A stretch of DNA of 64,000 nucleotides from Ceratopteris richardii (taxonomy: Eukaryota; Streptophyta; Polypodiopsida; Polypodiales; Pteridaceae), in contig CM035423.1 in NCBI GenBank assembly GCA_020310875.1, forward strand, positions 118,110,989-118,174,988, written 5' to 3'. The notes under the pieces are model-generated. The model was not told where the DNA came from and made no database searches. It worked only from the letters and a program-made list of their open reading frames with translations. The position numbers and the translations under genes are program-made. Position 1 is the first letter of the stretch. Each line of letters starts with the position of its first letter. Positions 37,413 through 49,250 of this stretch are shown here, piece after piece.

Positions 37413-38691
37413 TGTGAAGAGATGGATAGGTATGTGCTTGAAGATGAAGAGGTGTTGCAAAATCCTTGATCTACACCAGCCAAATGAACTCCTGGAGTAT
37501 GTGGTGGGCCCTTTTAGCTTGCCAATGGATGTATTAGACACGCTATGTACCTTGGAAGATCACTCTCAAAAAGATAGATCAAAACAGATAAGTTGGAGTT
37601 AGCTCAGAGCTGAAAAACTTGCTATTTTGGTTCATACACCTATCCAGTGGTTTGCATAATTCTCTGAGCACAGCAGAAATTAGCTTAATTCCTCTTGGAG
37701 AAGTCTAGCTAACTTAAAGAGCTAAGTTTCAAGAGTAATCACATCAAAAATAATAAACTACACACACTGAGAATGATGTTTAACAAGTGATGACATCATC
37801 CCGATTTTCATGGGCTGCTATAGTAATGAGACCAGTGAGCAGAAAAATGAGCATAAATCACGATTTAAGCATCCAATGATTGTGAAACTTTGTATGCCTA
37901 TACTAGACAATATTCTGAATCCAAAAAGCTTTAAATCATTGAATTTGGGTAAGTAGATACTGAGAAACAACTCTGACAAGATGAGTAAAAAAGTCAGGTA
38001 CCTGATAGAGAAGTGAAAATGAACAGACAGGGTTGACCTAAACTGAACATAACTGAAGATTCAAACACCCAAATGCATTGAAAAGTGGTGAGAATATAGT
38101 AGAATTATAGAGCTAACTTTACTAAGTTAAATCACTGAAAATGATGCACCAAGCTCAAAGAAACCATCTCTGCAATATGACTGAGAAAACTGAGAGATAT
38201 GGCAGTGAGTAGTACACTTCACAAGAACATGGAAATATGAACTCAAATGATCATGAAAATAGAAGTATATTGATTGTACAATACAATGTACTTACTGATA
38301 CATATGTGTGCCTTAAAACCACACCTTGATATGGCATAAAGCTCAGCTCTTCGAGGTCTTCTCTGAGGTCTCTCTAACCATGACTAAAGCTGCCATCTAT
38401 TTATAGTTGAGCTTGGGAGGCTAGCTTTCCTCAATCACTCTCCAATCAATTAGTGATTGATTTGATTCTCTATCTACCACAAATCACGATTTCGTGGCTC
38501 CTCTTTCCCTTTTTGATCAAGTGGACTCAACCACTTAAGGTTCTTTCACTTTTACATTAAGTAAAGTCTTCAAAAGTTACAAGAGGTAGTTCACAAGTGA
38601 ACTTTGCATTGTCTTCATTTTAAGGCTTCTTCTTTGATTTTGTGGGACTCAAGCCAATACTTAGGCTTGTCATAGACTTGCTCCAATAGCA
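37413..38691 (-). repeat. Complete E LTR shared by units 1 and 2
   Basis: This 1,279-bp LTR starts TGTGAAGAG and ends CAATAGCA in plus-strand reading. It serves at the same time as the 5' LTR of unit 1 (primer site on its left) and the 3' LTR of unit 2 (polypurine tract on its right). Confidence 0.92.
38398..38405 (-). promoter_or_regulatory. TATA box in the shared E LTR
   Basis: TATAAATA on the minus strand, in the same context as 32891-32898, about 286 bp from the U3 edge. Confidence 0.7.
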
Positions 38692-38700
38692 CCCCCTCAA
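38692..38700 (-). other. Polypurine tract of E, unit 2
   Basis: CCCCCTCAA on the plus strand abuts the shared LTR, as in unit 1. Confidence 0.88.
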
Positions 38701-38714
38701 GCCAAGTATGCTTG

Positions 38715-40656
38715 AGGTCTTCAATCTTCCAAGATTACCTCCAAACCTATCATAGCCTTGAATTTGCAAAGCTTTGTACCATCCAATGCTTTGGTTAGAA
38801 TATCTGCACATGCTTAGAACCTTCTCTCGTACATAGTGATAATGTCACCAAAAATAGTTGGAGTTCCAAACTCCAATCTAAGATCTGTGAATAATGTCTT
38901 CATCCACATAGCTTCCTGAGTAGCTATGGCAAGACCTCTGTACTCAGCCTCTGTGGAAGAAAGAGCAACTGTAGGTTGCTTCTTGGATGACCATGAAATA
39001 AGCTTTGAACCTACAAAAGAAAGATATCCTAAAGTGCTCCTTCTATCTTCCTTGGAACCAGCCCAATGTGCATCAGAAAATAGTTTCAAACCTAAATCAA
39101 ATACATAAGGATAATAAAGTCCTTCATTTATGGTTCCTTTGGGATACTTGATAATCCTTTTGGCAGCATCCATGGGTGGTTTCCTTGGTGTGTGCTTAAA
39201 TTGACTTAGCACACTCACATTATAACATATATCTACACTTGTCAATGTGGCATAGTTGAGACTACCCACTAGACTTTGATATGATGTGATGTCTTCTATG
39301 AGTTCACCTTCATGTGAGCTCAATTTGTGATTGACTTCCATTGGAGTACCTGCAATCTTACAATCTTGCATCTTGAATTTTGCCAACATGTCCTTAATGT
39401 ACTTTCTTTGAGCGAGAAACAAACCATGATCTTTGTAGACAACTTCCAAACCTAGGAAGTAGGTAAGTGAACCCAAATCACTTATCTTGAACTCTTCTCT
39501 CATCTGATCTTTGAATCATTTGCATCATTTCCTATCAATATAATATCATTTCCTATTTGTATATGCAGATGATATTATATTGATAGGAAATGATGAAGAT
39601 CATAGGAAATGATGCAGATGGTATTGTTCTGCATCATTTCCTATCAATATAAATATCATCTACATATACAAATAGGTAGATGATCTCAGAACTACTCTTT
39701 TTAATAAAGAGTGAAGGATCTACCTTGCTTGGTTGAAAGCCTTTATCCTGCAAGAATGAAACAAGCCTGAAATTCCAAGCTATTGGAGCTTGCTTGAGAC
39801 CATACAATGCTTTGTTCAGTTTACACACATAATCAGGATAAACTTGATTCTCAAAACCAGGTGGTTGTGCCATATATACCTCTCCTCTTATCCAAACATT
39901 CAAGAATGCATTCTTTCCATCTAGTTGAAGTATCTTCCAATTCTTGGAAGAGGCAATACTAAGCAAAACCCTAATCATAAGCATCTTTGCCATAGGAGAG
40001 AAGGTCTCCTCATAATCAATTCCCTGAGTTTGTGCAAAGCCTTTTGCTACAACCCTTGCCTTATACCTGTTAATGGAACCATCAGAATTCTTCTTGAGTT
40101 TATAGACCCATCTTGAGCCTATTACCTTCATGGATGAAGTCCTCGGCACCAAATCCCAAGTGTTGTTTTCCTCAAGTGCTTCAATTTCTTCCTTCATTGC
40201 ATGCTTCCATTCTGTTTTTGCTTTGGCCTCTTCAAATGATGATGGCTCCTCTTGGTTTATGTCTTGTTCTATGTAGATAGAATGTTTAGTTACTAATGAG
40301 GTGCCAAACCCATACCTTTCTGGTTTTTTCTTTTCCCTCATGGACCTTCTTAGGCCATGATGTGATGATTCTACCTCTTGTCCAAGTTCCTTCAATTTTT
40401 CTTTACCTTTAGGCTTCCATGCTTTGATCTTTTCCATCTGAGATTCTTCATCATCCTCTGAGGTGTCTTGTTCTTCAATCTTTGGTTGTTCTCTACCAAG
40501 ATTTGGAAAATCTTCTTCAAGATCATATGGTAAATTGACCTTCCTGCATGAATCTTCATACCATGAATTGTTCTCATCAAAAACTACATCTCTGCTTACC
40601 AAGAATCCTTTGTTCGCAGGATTGTATAACCTGTAGCCCTTTTGATTGTTGTCATA
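38715..40656 (-). pseudogene. Copia pol of E, unit 2 (integrase tail, RT, RNase H), truncated
   Basis: Reading leftwards from 40656, the integrase tail starts inside GYRLYNPANKGF and runs without a stop through the linker and RT for 322 codons (40602-39634). RT keeps [12 protein letters not shown] and ends at FVYVDDI. There the frame is destroyed by an inverted duplication at 39523-39595. The downstream part (39503-38814) encodes LTYFLGLEVVYKDHG through RNase H. About 130 bp holding the [12 protein letters not shown] segment are deleted after TIFGD, which joins directly to a MYERRF remnant. The remaining integrase, protease, gag and 5' LTR of unit 2 are absent, and element F starts at 40658. 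Confidence 0.9.
39523..39595. repeat. 27-bp perfect inverted repeat at the RT active-site codons
   Basis: Arms at 39523-39549 and 39569-39595 are exact complements around a 19-nt loop. The right arm is an inverted copy of the pol segment encoding the ADDIILIGND region. A further partial copy lies at about 39632-39650. Confidence 0.9.
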
Positions 40657-40657
40657 T

Positions 40658-40858
40658 CGTTTCGGCCACCGAATGCACTATCGCAGCGCTTGTGCAGGCT
40701 ATTTCGTCTTTTTGTGCCAAAGGTATATACCAGTTTGTGTTCGCCAGTATAAGCATCTCAAAGTCTACTACAAGTTTAGCAAAATTTGACTGGGCAGTTC
40801 TGTTCAACTTTTTGAGATACAATCAATTTTCTGCATCAAGGTATTTTAGTTACCGACC
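40658..40858 (+). other. Leader of element F, 5' LTR missing
   Basis: About 200 bp of non-coding leader precede the gag ATG. No primer site or LTR end can be seen before the break at 40657, so the 5' end of F was lost together with the far half of E unit 2. Confidence 0.65.
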
Positions 40859-41848
40859 ATGGCTGAAAGCAGTGATGTATTCCGTATGTCGCTTGTTGAG
40901 GATACGTTGGATGATACCAACTACCCGTTATGGGCTTATATGATGCGACATGTGTTGGTTGCAAAAGGAGTGTGGAACATTGTACAGGATGTCGAAAAAC
41001 ATCCTATCACACCTGCAATTGTTACAACTGCAGGTACTGAAGCTGATGCAGAAGGTGTCGAAGATGATGATATTCTGCATATTCCTGTTCGTGCTGCGGT
41101 TTCTACTGCACCTACTGCAGAGCAGATTTGCTAGGATGGCAGAGATGCCTAGGCACATGCATTGATAGCTTTGTCTGTCAAACGTGCCATTATTCCTCAC
41201 ATTCGTTCTTGCAAAACAGCTAAGGATGTTTGGGATACACTTACCACATTGTACCAAGCTAGGAATGAGGCTCATGTTGCTTACCTCCGAAAACAGTTGG
41301 AGAGTGAGCACATGAATGAAGGTGATTCTATGGAAAATTTCCTAACGAAGATCAAAGACTTCAAGGAATAGTTGATTTCTGCTGATGAGGTTATACCAGA
41401 TAACTCACTTGTGCAGATCGTTCTGAATGGTCTTCCTGATTCATATCAGAGTTTTGCTTCTACTCGTCAGTTGATGATGAAAGGCTATCCAAATGCCTTA
41501 TCATTTGAGGAGTTAGTCTCTGTTCTGTTGCAGGAAGATCAGTCTAGGCAGAACAGGTCCATTATGCGAGTTGCAAATCAAGCTTTCCTAGCTAGTCAGA
41601 AGGGCAAAGGAAAATGGAGCTCTTCAACTAGTAAGCAGAAATCTACTAATTCTGCATATTCGAAGAAAGAAGATAAAGATGAGAAGAAATCAGAAAAGCA
41701 GAAATTGTTTTGTAAGTACTGTAAAGGGAATGATCATATCATAAAGAACTGTCCAAAACTGGCTGCTAAAGAGGCAAAGAAGAAAGACGCTGGAATGGTT
41801 GTTGCAGAGGCCTCTACACCAAAAATAGAGTCTGCTAATCTTGTGTAG
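40859..41848 (+). pseudogene. Ty1-copia gag of element F
   Basis: The Gag starts MAESSDVFRMSLVEDTLDDTNY, with the family PLWAYMMRHVLVAKGVW stretch, and continues in a single frame. It has in-frame TAG codons near 41132, 41150, 41369 and 41846 and no indel. The core (RSCKTAKDVWDTLTTLYQ, LPDSYQSFASTRQLM) leads to a basic, Ser/Lys-rich region and an intact knuckle, C-KY-C-KGND-H-IIKN-C (near 41710-41755). The same frame continues into protease, so Gag-Pol was a single polyprotein. The Gag differs from that of A to E and matches that of element H. Confidence 0.92.
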
Positions 41849-44800
41849 GAAGAAGAATGGGCGTTTACTATTGTCTACAGTTTTGACCCATCTTCTCATG
41901 AGCAGTGCATGTCTGTAGTAGACTCAGATGTTTGCCAGTATTTTGACAGTGGGGCGACCAAACATATTACCTCACAGTGCAGTTTCTTCTCTTCACTCGT
42001 GCCTTCCCCTACAGGGAATACTGTTACATGCACCAACAACTCCTCTTATCCTATTATGGGAGTTGGTAAGATCATTTTGACTACTGCTGATGGTAGTTCT
42101 TTCACTTTGTCAGATGCTTTATTTGTGCCAGGGATCAAGAAGAACCTATTATCAGTTTCTGCATTAGCCAAGATTGGTTTGGTTGTGAAATTTGTTGATG
42201 ACAGGTGTACAGTTCATGATCTGTCAAATGGCGATGTGATTATTGCTTCTGGCATTTTATGTCATGGGTTGTATAAGCTCATAGACTATGAAAGATCTGT
42301 AAATGATTTGGCATGTGCAGTAAATGATTCTCAAGCCATGTTAGATGCAAAGCTTTGGCATGCACGTTTTGGCCATCTGAATTTTGCTAGTTTGCTATGC
42401 CTACAGAAATCTGAAATGGTGTCCTCTTTGCCCAAACTTGAGGCACCTGGGAAACATGTTTGTGAAGGCTGTATTTTGGGCCAAATGCAGCGTTTGTCCT
42501 TTCCAAAAGATGGTTCAGTTCGGGCTATGCAGAAATTGCAGCTTGTACATACTGATGTCGATGGTCCTATGCAGACACCTTCTTTTGGGAATTATCTTTA
42601 CTTCGTGACTTTCATCGATGATTTTTCCAGGCATGCATGGGTATATCCATTGAAGGCAAAGTCCGAAGTGTTCATGTGCTTCAAACAGTTTTTGGTTTTG
42701 GTTGAGAATCTGTCAGCATGTAAAATGGGCACCCTCCATTCTGATCGAGGGGGGGAATATATGTCTTCTGATTTTAATGCATTTATGGTTGAACGTGGGA
42801 TAAAACACCAGTGTACAGTGCCATATACACCTCAACAGAATGGAGTTGCTGAATGAAAGAACAGGTCACTCATGGAGATGGTGAGGTGTATGGTCAAGAT
42901 TCAGGCTTTACCACATAGTTTATGGCTTGAGGCTATCATGTGTGCAGCATATGTACTGAACAGGTGTCCCACTAAGGCGCTGCAATCTATCACTCCATAT
43001 GAGGCTTGGCATGACCGCAAGCCATCAGTTTCTCATCTGTGTGTTTTTGGTTGTTTGGCATATGCAATAGTGCCTAAACAACATCGCAGAAAGTTGGATG
43101 ATAAAGCAGTAAAATGTATTTTTGTTGGATACAGTTCTGAAAGTAAAGGCTATCGTCTGTATCATCCATAGACTAAACGCATTCTGGTTAGCCGTGATGT
43201 TGTTTTTGTGGAAGATGCTATTCAACCATTGCTTTCATGTACTAAGAAGACATATGTTAGCTCCAAAGACATGTATGATACTTTGCTGCCTCTTTTTACA
43301 GGTGGACAGGTTAGTGTTGGTCCCAATGAGGCAACTTCTCAGCCTTTGCAGGTTTCATATGATTATGCAGATCATTCCATTTCTGATGCAGATTTACATG
43401 ATGCACTAGTTGATGAAAGAGCTGATATTGAGCAGGCAAAAACTATGCCAAAATGGCTGGTGCAGACTTTGCATGACAGCAAATTAGATGCACCTTTGTC
43501 ATATCGTACTCATTCAGGCTCTCATAGTGCCTCTTTTGCATCAAATTGCTATGCTATGGCTGCATCTAGTCTCTCTGATGAGAATGAGCCTGTTTCGTTT
43601 GATGAAGCACAAAATTCACAAAATTGGATGGCTACTATGCAATCTGAATATAATGCAATAATGAAGAATGGTACTTGGTCTTTATGTGACTTGCCTCCTG
43701 GCAAGAAGGCCATTGGCACTAAGTGGGTATACAAGCTGAAGCGCAAACCTGATGGTACAGTTGACAGGTATAAGGTTAGGCTTGTTGCAAAGGGTTATGC
43801 ACAGGAAAGAGGCATTGATTTTGATGAGACCTTTGCACCTACATGTCATATGACTGCTGTTCGGAGCATTTGTGCACTTGCAGCCCATCATGGTTGGAAT
43901 GTACATCAGTTGGACATTAAAACTGCATTTCTAAACGGTGACTTGCATAAAGAAGTGTATGTTTTTCAGCCCCATGGATTTGTGCAGAAAGGGCATGAAA
44001 ACCAGGTGTGCAGGTTAAAGAAGGCATTATATGGTTTAAAGCAAGCACCACATGCTTGGTATGAGAAGATACATGCCTATCTGATTGCACATGGTTTTGA
44101 GAACAGTCCAACTGAAAGCACCTTATATGTTAAGCGTGCGAAAGATGTGCTTCTGATCATTGTTGTCTATCTTGAGACATGCTGCTCACTGGTCCTATTG
44201 AGAAGTATATTGCTGATTTTAGGGCTGATTTGCATGCCTCATTTGAGATGTCTAATTTGGGGCATTTGCATCACTATTTGGGCATTCAGTTTATGCAAGT
44301 TGATGGTGGAATGGCTTTGTGTCAAACAAAATATATATTGACACATTATTGCAGTGTTTTGGCCTTGAAGGCTTTAAGCCTATTGCCACTCCTATGCAGA
44401 TTGGTTTACGTTTGAGTTTTCATGATACTGGAGATGCGTTTGATGTTGTTCTCTATCAACACGTTGTTGGATGCTTGATTTACTTATGCATTACTCGGCC
44501 AGATATTCAGTTTGATGTCTTACAGATGAGCAGGTTTATGCATTGCCCAGGAGTCAAGCATTGGCAGGCAGTTAAGCGCATCTTTGGCTATTTGAGTGGT
44601 ACTCGGCTACTTGGGTTGTTTTATCCCAAGGGAGGATCACTACCGCCAGATTTGCATGCTTTTTCTGACTTTGATTGGGCTAGTTTTATGACACTCGTGT
44701 GTCCACTAGTGGCTTTTGCTTCATGCTTGGTAGCTCATGTATATCTTGGTTGAGCAAGAAGCAGCCTACTGTGGCCACTTCCAGTTGTGAGGCTGAGTAT

Positions 44801-45124
44801 AGGGTAGCTTTCACAGCGACTATTGAGTGTGTGTGGCTCAGACTCCTTATGGCTGATTTGGGTGTTGGTCAGACTTCTGCCACCACCATCTTCACTGACA
44901 GTCAGAACGCATTGGCAATTGCGAGGAACCCTATGTTCCATGCTCTCACTAAGCACATTGAGGTGCATTATCACTATGTCAGGGAGAGGTTCTCTACTGG
45001 GGAGATCAGCTTGGCATATGTGCCCACGCAGGAGAATATTGCAGACCTTTTCATGAAGGCTCTGCCTAGGGAGAAGTTTGGAGCTTTCTGCAAAGCTTTG
45101 GGCTTACTTCCTTTTGTGGAGTGA
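41849..45124 (+). pseudogene. Ty1-copia pol of element F, nearly full length
   Basis: All domains are present: protease (QYFDSGATKHIT, near 41940); HHCC zinc region (WHARFGHLNF, CEGCILGQ); integrase DDE (Asp in HTDVDGPM, Asp in HSDRGGEY, Glu in NGVAE); RT ([58 protein letters not shown]); and RNase H ([26 protein letters not shown]). The end [17 protein letters not shown] is followed by a natural stop at 45122-45124. Point stops are a TGA near 42855 and a TAG near 43169. Small indels lie near 44173 (inside the YVDD codons), near 44340 and near 44690. This is the most complete pol in the window and plainly the youngest copia here apart from its damage. Confidence 0.94.
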
Positions 45125-45187
45125 TTTCCACATAGCTTGGCACTTCTTTATACATGAGTGCCAGCTCCTTGTTCACCGCATCACTCC

Positions 45188-45196
45188 CAAGGGGGA
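45188..45196 (+). other. Polypurine tract of element F
   Basis: CAAGGGGGA lies 1 to 2 bp before the LTR start TGTTGATAT. Confidence 0.88.
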
Positions 45197-45197
45197 T

Positions 45198-45428
45198 TTG
45201 TTGATATATTTAGGTAGTGATGTGTGTGAACACACTAGGACCACCGAGGCACTTTTTTCCCTCTTTAGGAGATTTTTTTCCCCCGACTTGTATATACGCC
45301 TATTACCCTAATGGGCTACTTATCTTTGTACATTCTCTAGTAATACATTCAGTATTGTGTGTTGTGCTCCAAGCTTCTTCTTCTTCCTTGTGTTGTTTGC
45401 GTGCTTCCACAAACGTCTAACTCCAACA
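45198..45428 (+). repeat. 3' LTR of element F
   Basis: This short 231-bp LTR starts TGTTGATAT and ends CCAACA, with TGTTG/CAACA inverted ends. A TATATA lies at 45291-45296. It is much shorter than the LTRs of B to E, as expected for a different copia lineage. The 5' partner is missing. Confidence 0.85.
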
Positions 45429-47239
45429 ACATTTGATGAGCAAGATACTTGGTATTCAGGTACAAATAGTGCTTATGCCGGTCTTGAAGAAACATTGACT
45501 CAAAAGAAAGGTAAATCAAAGGTTCAAATTTTTGAGGAAGAAGAGAATGATGAAGTGAGTCAAAAATGAAGAATTGCCAAGGTTTGATCTAGAATATGAT
45601 GAACCAAAAACTTCAAGAAGTGGAGAACTCAGAAGATCATCAAGGAACAAAAGACAACCTACAAGGTATAGCTATGACACCTCTTTCTTGACAACTAAAG
45701 ATTATGCTTATATAGTGAAAGCAGATGAAGACCCATCTACATATGATGAAGCCAAAGCAAAGGAGAATTGGAAAAAAGCTATGAAGGAAGAGTATGATGC
45801 ACTGATTGAGAATGAGACTTGGGACTTGGTACACAAACCAAGTAATCAAAAGGTGATTGGATGCAAATGGGTCTACAAAACAAAGAGATTTGCAGATGGA
45901 AGTGTGTCTATGTACAAAGCTAGACTTGTTGTGAAAGGATATGCACAAACTTATGGTGTGGACTATGATGAAACATATAGTCTTGTTGCAAAGATGACAA
46001 CCATAAGGACTCTCATAGCTATTGTTGCTTGCAAAGGTTGGAAATTATCTCAATTAGATGTGAAGAATGCATTTTTAAATGGTCACATTTCAGATGAAGT
46101 CTACATGGAACAACCAAATGGTTTAAAAGATCAACATAATCCAGATTATGTGTGTAATCTCAAGAGAGCTTTGTATGGCTTGAAGAAAGCCCCAAGGGCA
46201 TGGAGTTACAGGCTTGTAAACTTCTTGAAGGAACTTGGTTTTCAAGCATCAAAGGCAGATAGTAGCTTGTTAGTCAAAGCAAGTGAAGATGGTTTTATTT
46301 ATGTTTGCATTTATGTTGATGACATAATACTCATAGGTACAGATAACAAAGGCATACAAATGCTTAAGAAGTAGATGGAGAAAGAATTCAAGGTTAGTGA
46401 CATAGGAGATTTATCATACTTCTTGGTAATGGAGATTTTATATACTCAACATGGAGTATATGTAACTCAAGAAAGGTATTTGAAGAAAGGATAGCATCAA
46501 CCCCAATGGAGGTGAACCACAAATTGAGTAGATATGGAGGAGAAGAATTCAAAGATATGAAGCTTTATCAGAGTTTGGTAGGCAGCTTGATTTATGCTAC
46601 ATTGACCCGGCCTGATCTATCATATGCAATTGGAGTTTTATCTCAATTCATGCATTGTCCAAGGAAGGAATATTGGATTGCATGTCAAAGGGGGCTAAGA
46701 TATATTAAGGGCACACTTAAAGAAGGTTTGTGCTATGGGTTCACATCAGATACAATAATCAATATATATAGTGATGCAGATTGGGTAGGTATCTTTGATG
46801 ATAGAAGATCAACACATGGGTATTTGTGTTATGTGGGAGATAAATTGATTTCTTGGTGTTCTAACAAGCAACACACAGTTGCTTTATCATCTACAGAAGC
46901 AGATTATAAAGGTATGGTGGAAGTTGCAAAGGAGGTCATATAGTTGAGAACTCTAATGAAGAAATTTGACATCAATCAAAGTGTTCCTATCATTTATGGA
47001 GAAAATATGAGTTCTTTTTATTTGGAAGCTAACCATGTGTTTCATGCTAGGATCAAACATAATGAGATTCAATATCACTTCTTGAGAGAAAAGGTGATTG
47101 ATAAAGAGATAGAAATCATGTATACTCCTACAAAAGATCAAGTTGCAGATATGTTAACAATGATCTTAGATGGACCTAAGTTGCAGAGGTTTAAAGAAAT
47201 GGTAGGTATAAAGAAGAGGCAGGTAATCACAATTAATGA
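45429..47239 (+). pseudogene. Ty1-copia pol of element D (integrase tail, RT, RNase H)
   Basis: D resumes in the integrase tail with FDEQDTWYSGTNSAYAGLEE. After a frameshift near 45570 a long frame (to 46374) covers the linker and [72 protein letters not shown] and an intact YVDD in CIYVDDIILIGTDN. A TAG near 46373 and a deletion near 46492 (part of KKDMLKRF is gone) precede RNase H (YSDADWVGIFDDRRSTHGY, STEADYKG). RNase H itself has a TAG near 46942, and the end reads TKDQVADMLTMILDGPK. The polypurine tract and 3' LTR follow directly, confirming which element this pol belongs to. Confidence 0.92.
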
Positions 47240-47240
47240 T

Positions 47241-47250
47241 TGAGGGGGAG
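47241..47250 (+). other. Polypurine tract of element D
   Basis: TGAGGGGGAG, 1 bp before the LTR start at 47252, just after the pol stop. Confidence 0.92.
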
Positions 47251-47251
47251 C

Positions 47252-47975
47252 TGTTGGAGCAAGACGATCATGAATTGTTCATTACAAAGAGGATGAAGAA
47301 TGAAGAATGAAGAAAAGGATAAAGGATGAAGCATAAAGTGAAGTGAAGATTCGGAGAGAGATGATTTGTAGACACATGTACATTAATCTTGTAGATAGTT
47401 CATATACATCTTGTAATAGTGAGAAATCTACACATATACACCTATATATACTTGTAGATAGACATCTCATATAGGACAGAAGAAGTACAGATGAATAGAG
47501 GATGAGTAGATGATGAATAAGTGAGTTTGAGTATGAGAATTACCTATCATATGTATTTTCAAGAGAATAGAAGAAGTTTCTAAAAATGGCATCTCCATCT
47601 TTCTCCGATTTCTCCTTCTCTACTTAATCAATTGAGAAATCCTTTTGTACATGTCTAATTATATAGTTGATGCATCTATGATCAAGATTTGAGAGCCTAA
47701 TTGTAATCAAGCTAAGAGAATTGTGAGTAGGAACATTCATATGTGTGAAGGGTGATGAGAGACTTATGAAACTAACACAATCTTGATGGTCAAAGAATTC
47801 ATCAAATCTCTATGTAGATTGTAAAGTTCTACACAAGTAAGCATTTCAAAATCTAAGTTGAAAGGTAAGCCATCTATGTCTAAAGTATTTGATTAAATAG
47901 GTTGTAGGTTGACAAAACCAAGTGTTTAAAGTTGTATATGTGAAAATCGTCTCCAAAGAAAGCTTGTTTTAGACT
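47252..47975 (+). repeat. 3' LTR of element D, truncated
   Basis: The LTR starts TGTTGGAGCAAGACGATC and aligns with 30042-30660. It carries about 110 bp missing from the 5' LTR, which include TATATATA at 47443-47450. Homology fades at about 47975, where the LINE remnant begins, so roughly the last 290 bp are lost. Confidence 0.87.
47443..47450 (+). promoter_or_regulatory. TATA box in the D 3' LTR
   Basis: CCTATATATACTTG, about 190 bp into the LTR. The equivalent stretch is deleted from the 5' LTR. Confidence 0.55.
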
Positions 47976-47979
47976 TTAG

Positions 47980-49250
47980 GTTGGTCTAGATTCGGTGATG
48001 AAGAATTTGCCATAAGAAGATAGACCTTTTGATTTCTATGAGAGGGTGCCAGATAGCCATGAACTTCATATCCCACCGCAGCCGCGTCCATGACAGGCAC
48101 CACTTCTTGTTGAGGTTAACCTGATAATTAATGTTTTCTTTGATGGAAATTTCCATTGTGCCATCTAAGACCAAGCGAGCACGACGAGTCGTGCCCCATG
48201 AGAAGGTGAACTTTAGAGTGGTCCCAGGCAAGAATTCTGCTTTGTAAAATATTCCATTCTTCATAGGTAATGTTGACACTATGGTCAATATCCTCAAAGT
48301 TGATCCACTGTTGGTGTCTTGTTTCTAGAGATGTTTCCATTTTTGAAGCCCTTGTTCCATAGCCTCTTGGCACTTCGAATGTTCGAAGATTCCACGTTTT
48401 GGATGCCATAAATCGGAAACTAGATAGAGTCATTTTGTTTGATACTGGCCACACACTTCCACTCTTCACTGATTCTTATGAAGGTTTTGACTTTATTCCA
48501 AATCTTCCATGGGGAGCACACAAGATTCAAGCCTTTTGGGCAAACTAGGATCAGCAAAAGAAAAGGGTAAGAATGTCAAGATTCTTTCAATTCGGGAATC
48601 CCACGAAACTCAACACATTCTTGTTTCTGAAGATCAACTCTGCCCACGAAGTCCCTCCATTGCACCATGCCTTAATCATCCATTTTGCCACAACTTTGTT
48701 AGCCATGCACCCAATGTCCAGAATACCAAGGCCCCCACTATCCCTTTGGCTAGTGCAGATGGACCATTTGATTTTAGGTACCCCCTCTTATTGTGCTCAC
48801 CCATCCAAAGGAAGTTTCTGCAGATACTTTCCAGTTTGGGTAGCTCTTGCTCTTTCGGTCTCCAACAAGAGAGGAAGTAAATGGTTGACGAAATGAGGAA
48901 CGTGTTGATAACCATTGCATGACCCATGAGATTGATTTGCATACCTTTCCAATAGTTAAGCTTACTTTCGAGTCTAGCTAGGACCCAATTCCACCGGTGC
49001 TCCAATGAGATACCAAAGCCCAAGCGAATCCCAAGAAGCCAGAAAATTTGGCCTAGTGAAATGTTTTGGCAGCCATGATCAAAGAGAACGTCAAGTTGAA
49101 TCCCAACAATAGCTCTGAAAGCAGTCTTTGAGTGGTTGATTTTGGATCCAGAGGCTTCACAGAAAATATCTAGGCACCTCCAAAATGTTTCTAGGCTGGT
49201 ACTATTGTTGTGGACACACGCGTTCATAACTCTTGATACATGCAAAATTC
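47980..49250 (-). pseudogene. LINE (L1-type) 3' part: RT end and zinc-knuckle-like domain
   Basis: The right part (49245-48676) encodes the C-terminal part of a non-LTR RT. It reads FWRCLDIFCEASGSKINHSKT (family LF..ASGLKINW.KS), LGIRLGFGI, HRWNWVLARLESKLNYWKGMQ (family W..LL.K...KL..WK...LS.AGR), INTFLISSTIYFLSCWRP, and IESICRNFLWMGE. The left part (48470-47986) reads, in shifted frames, RWDMKFMAIWHPLIEIKRS, then FLWQILHHRI. This resembles the terminal domain found after plant L1 RTs (LP.K...FLW.LLHNRI). The FADD catalytic region and endonuclease are missing. This is a 5'-truncated LINE, the common fate of such insertions, abutting the D LTR. Confidence 0.82.

Noticed and set aside
40928-41311. 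A 127-codon minus-strand frame
   Set aside because: It is a shadow of the gag of F on the opposite strand.
48509-48896. Plus-strand frames of 107-123 codons
   Set aside because: They are antisense to the LINE RT remnant, whose protein motifs are on the minus strand.
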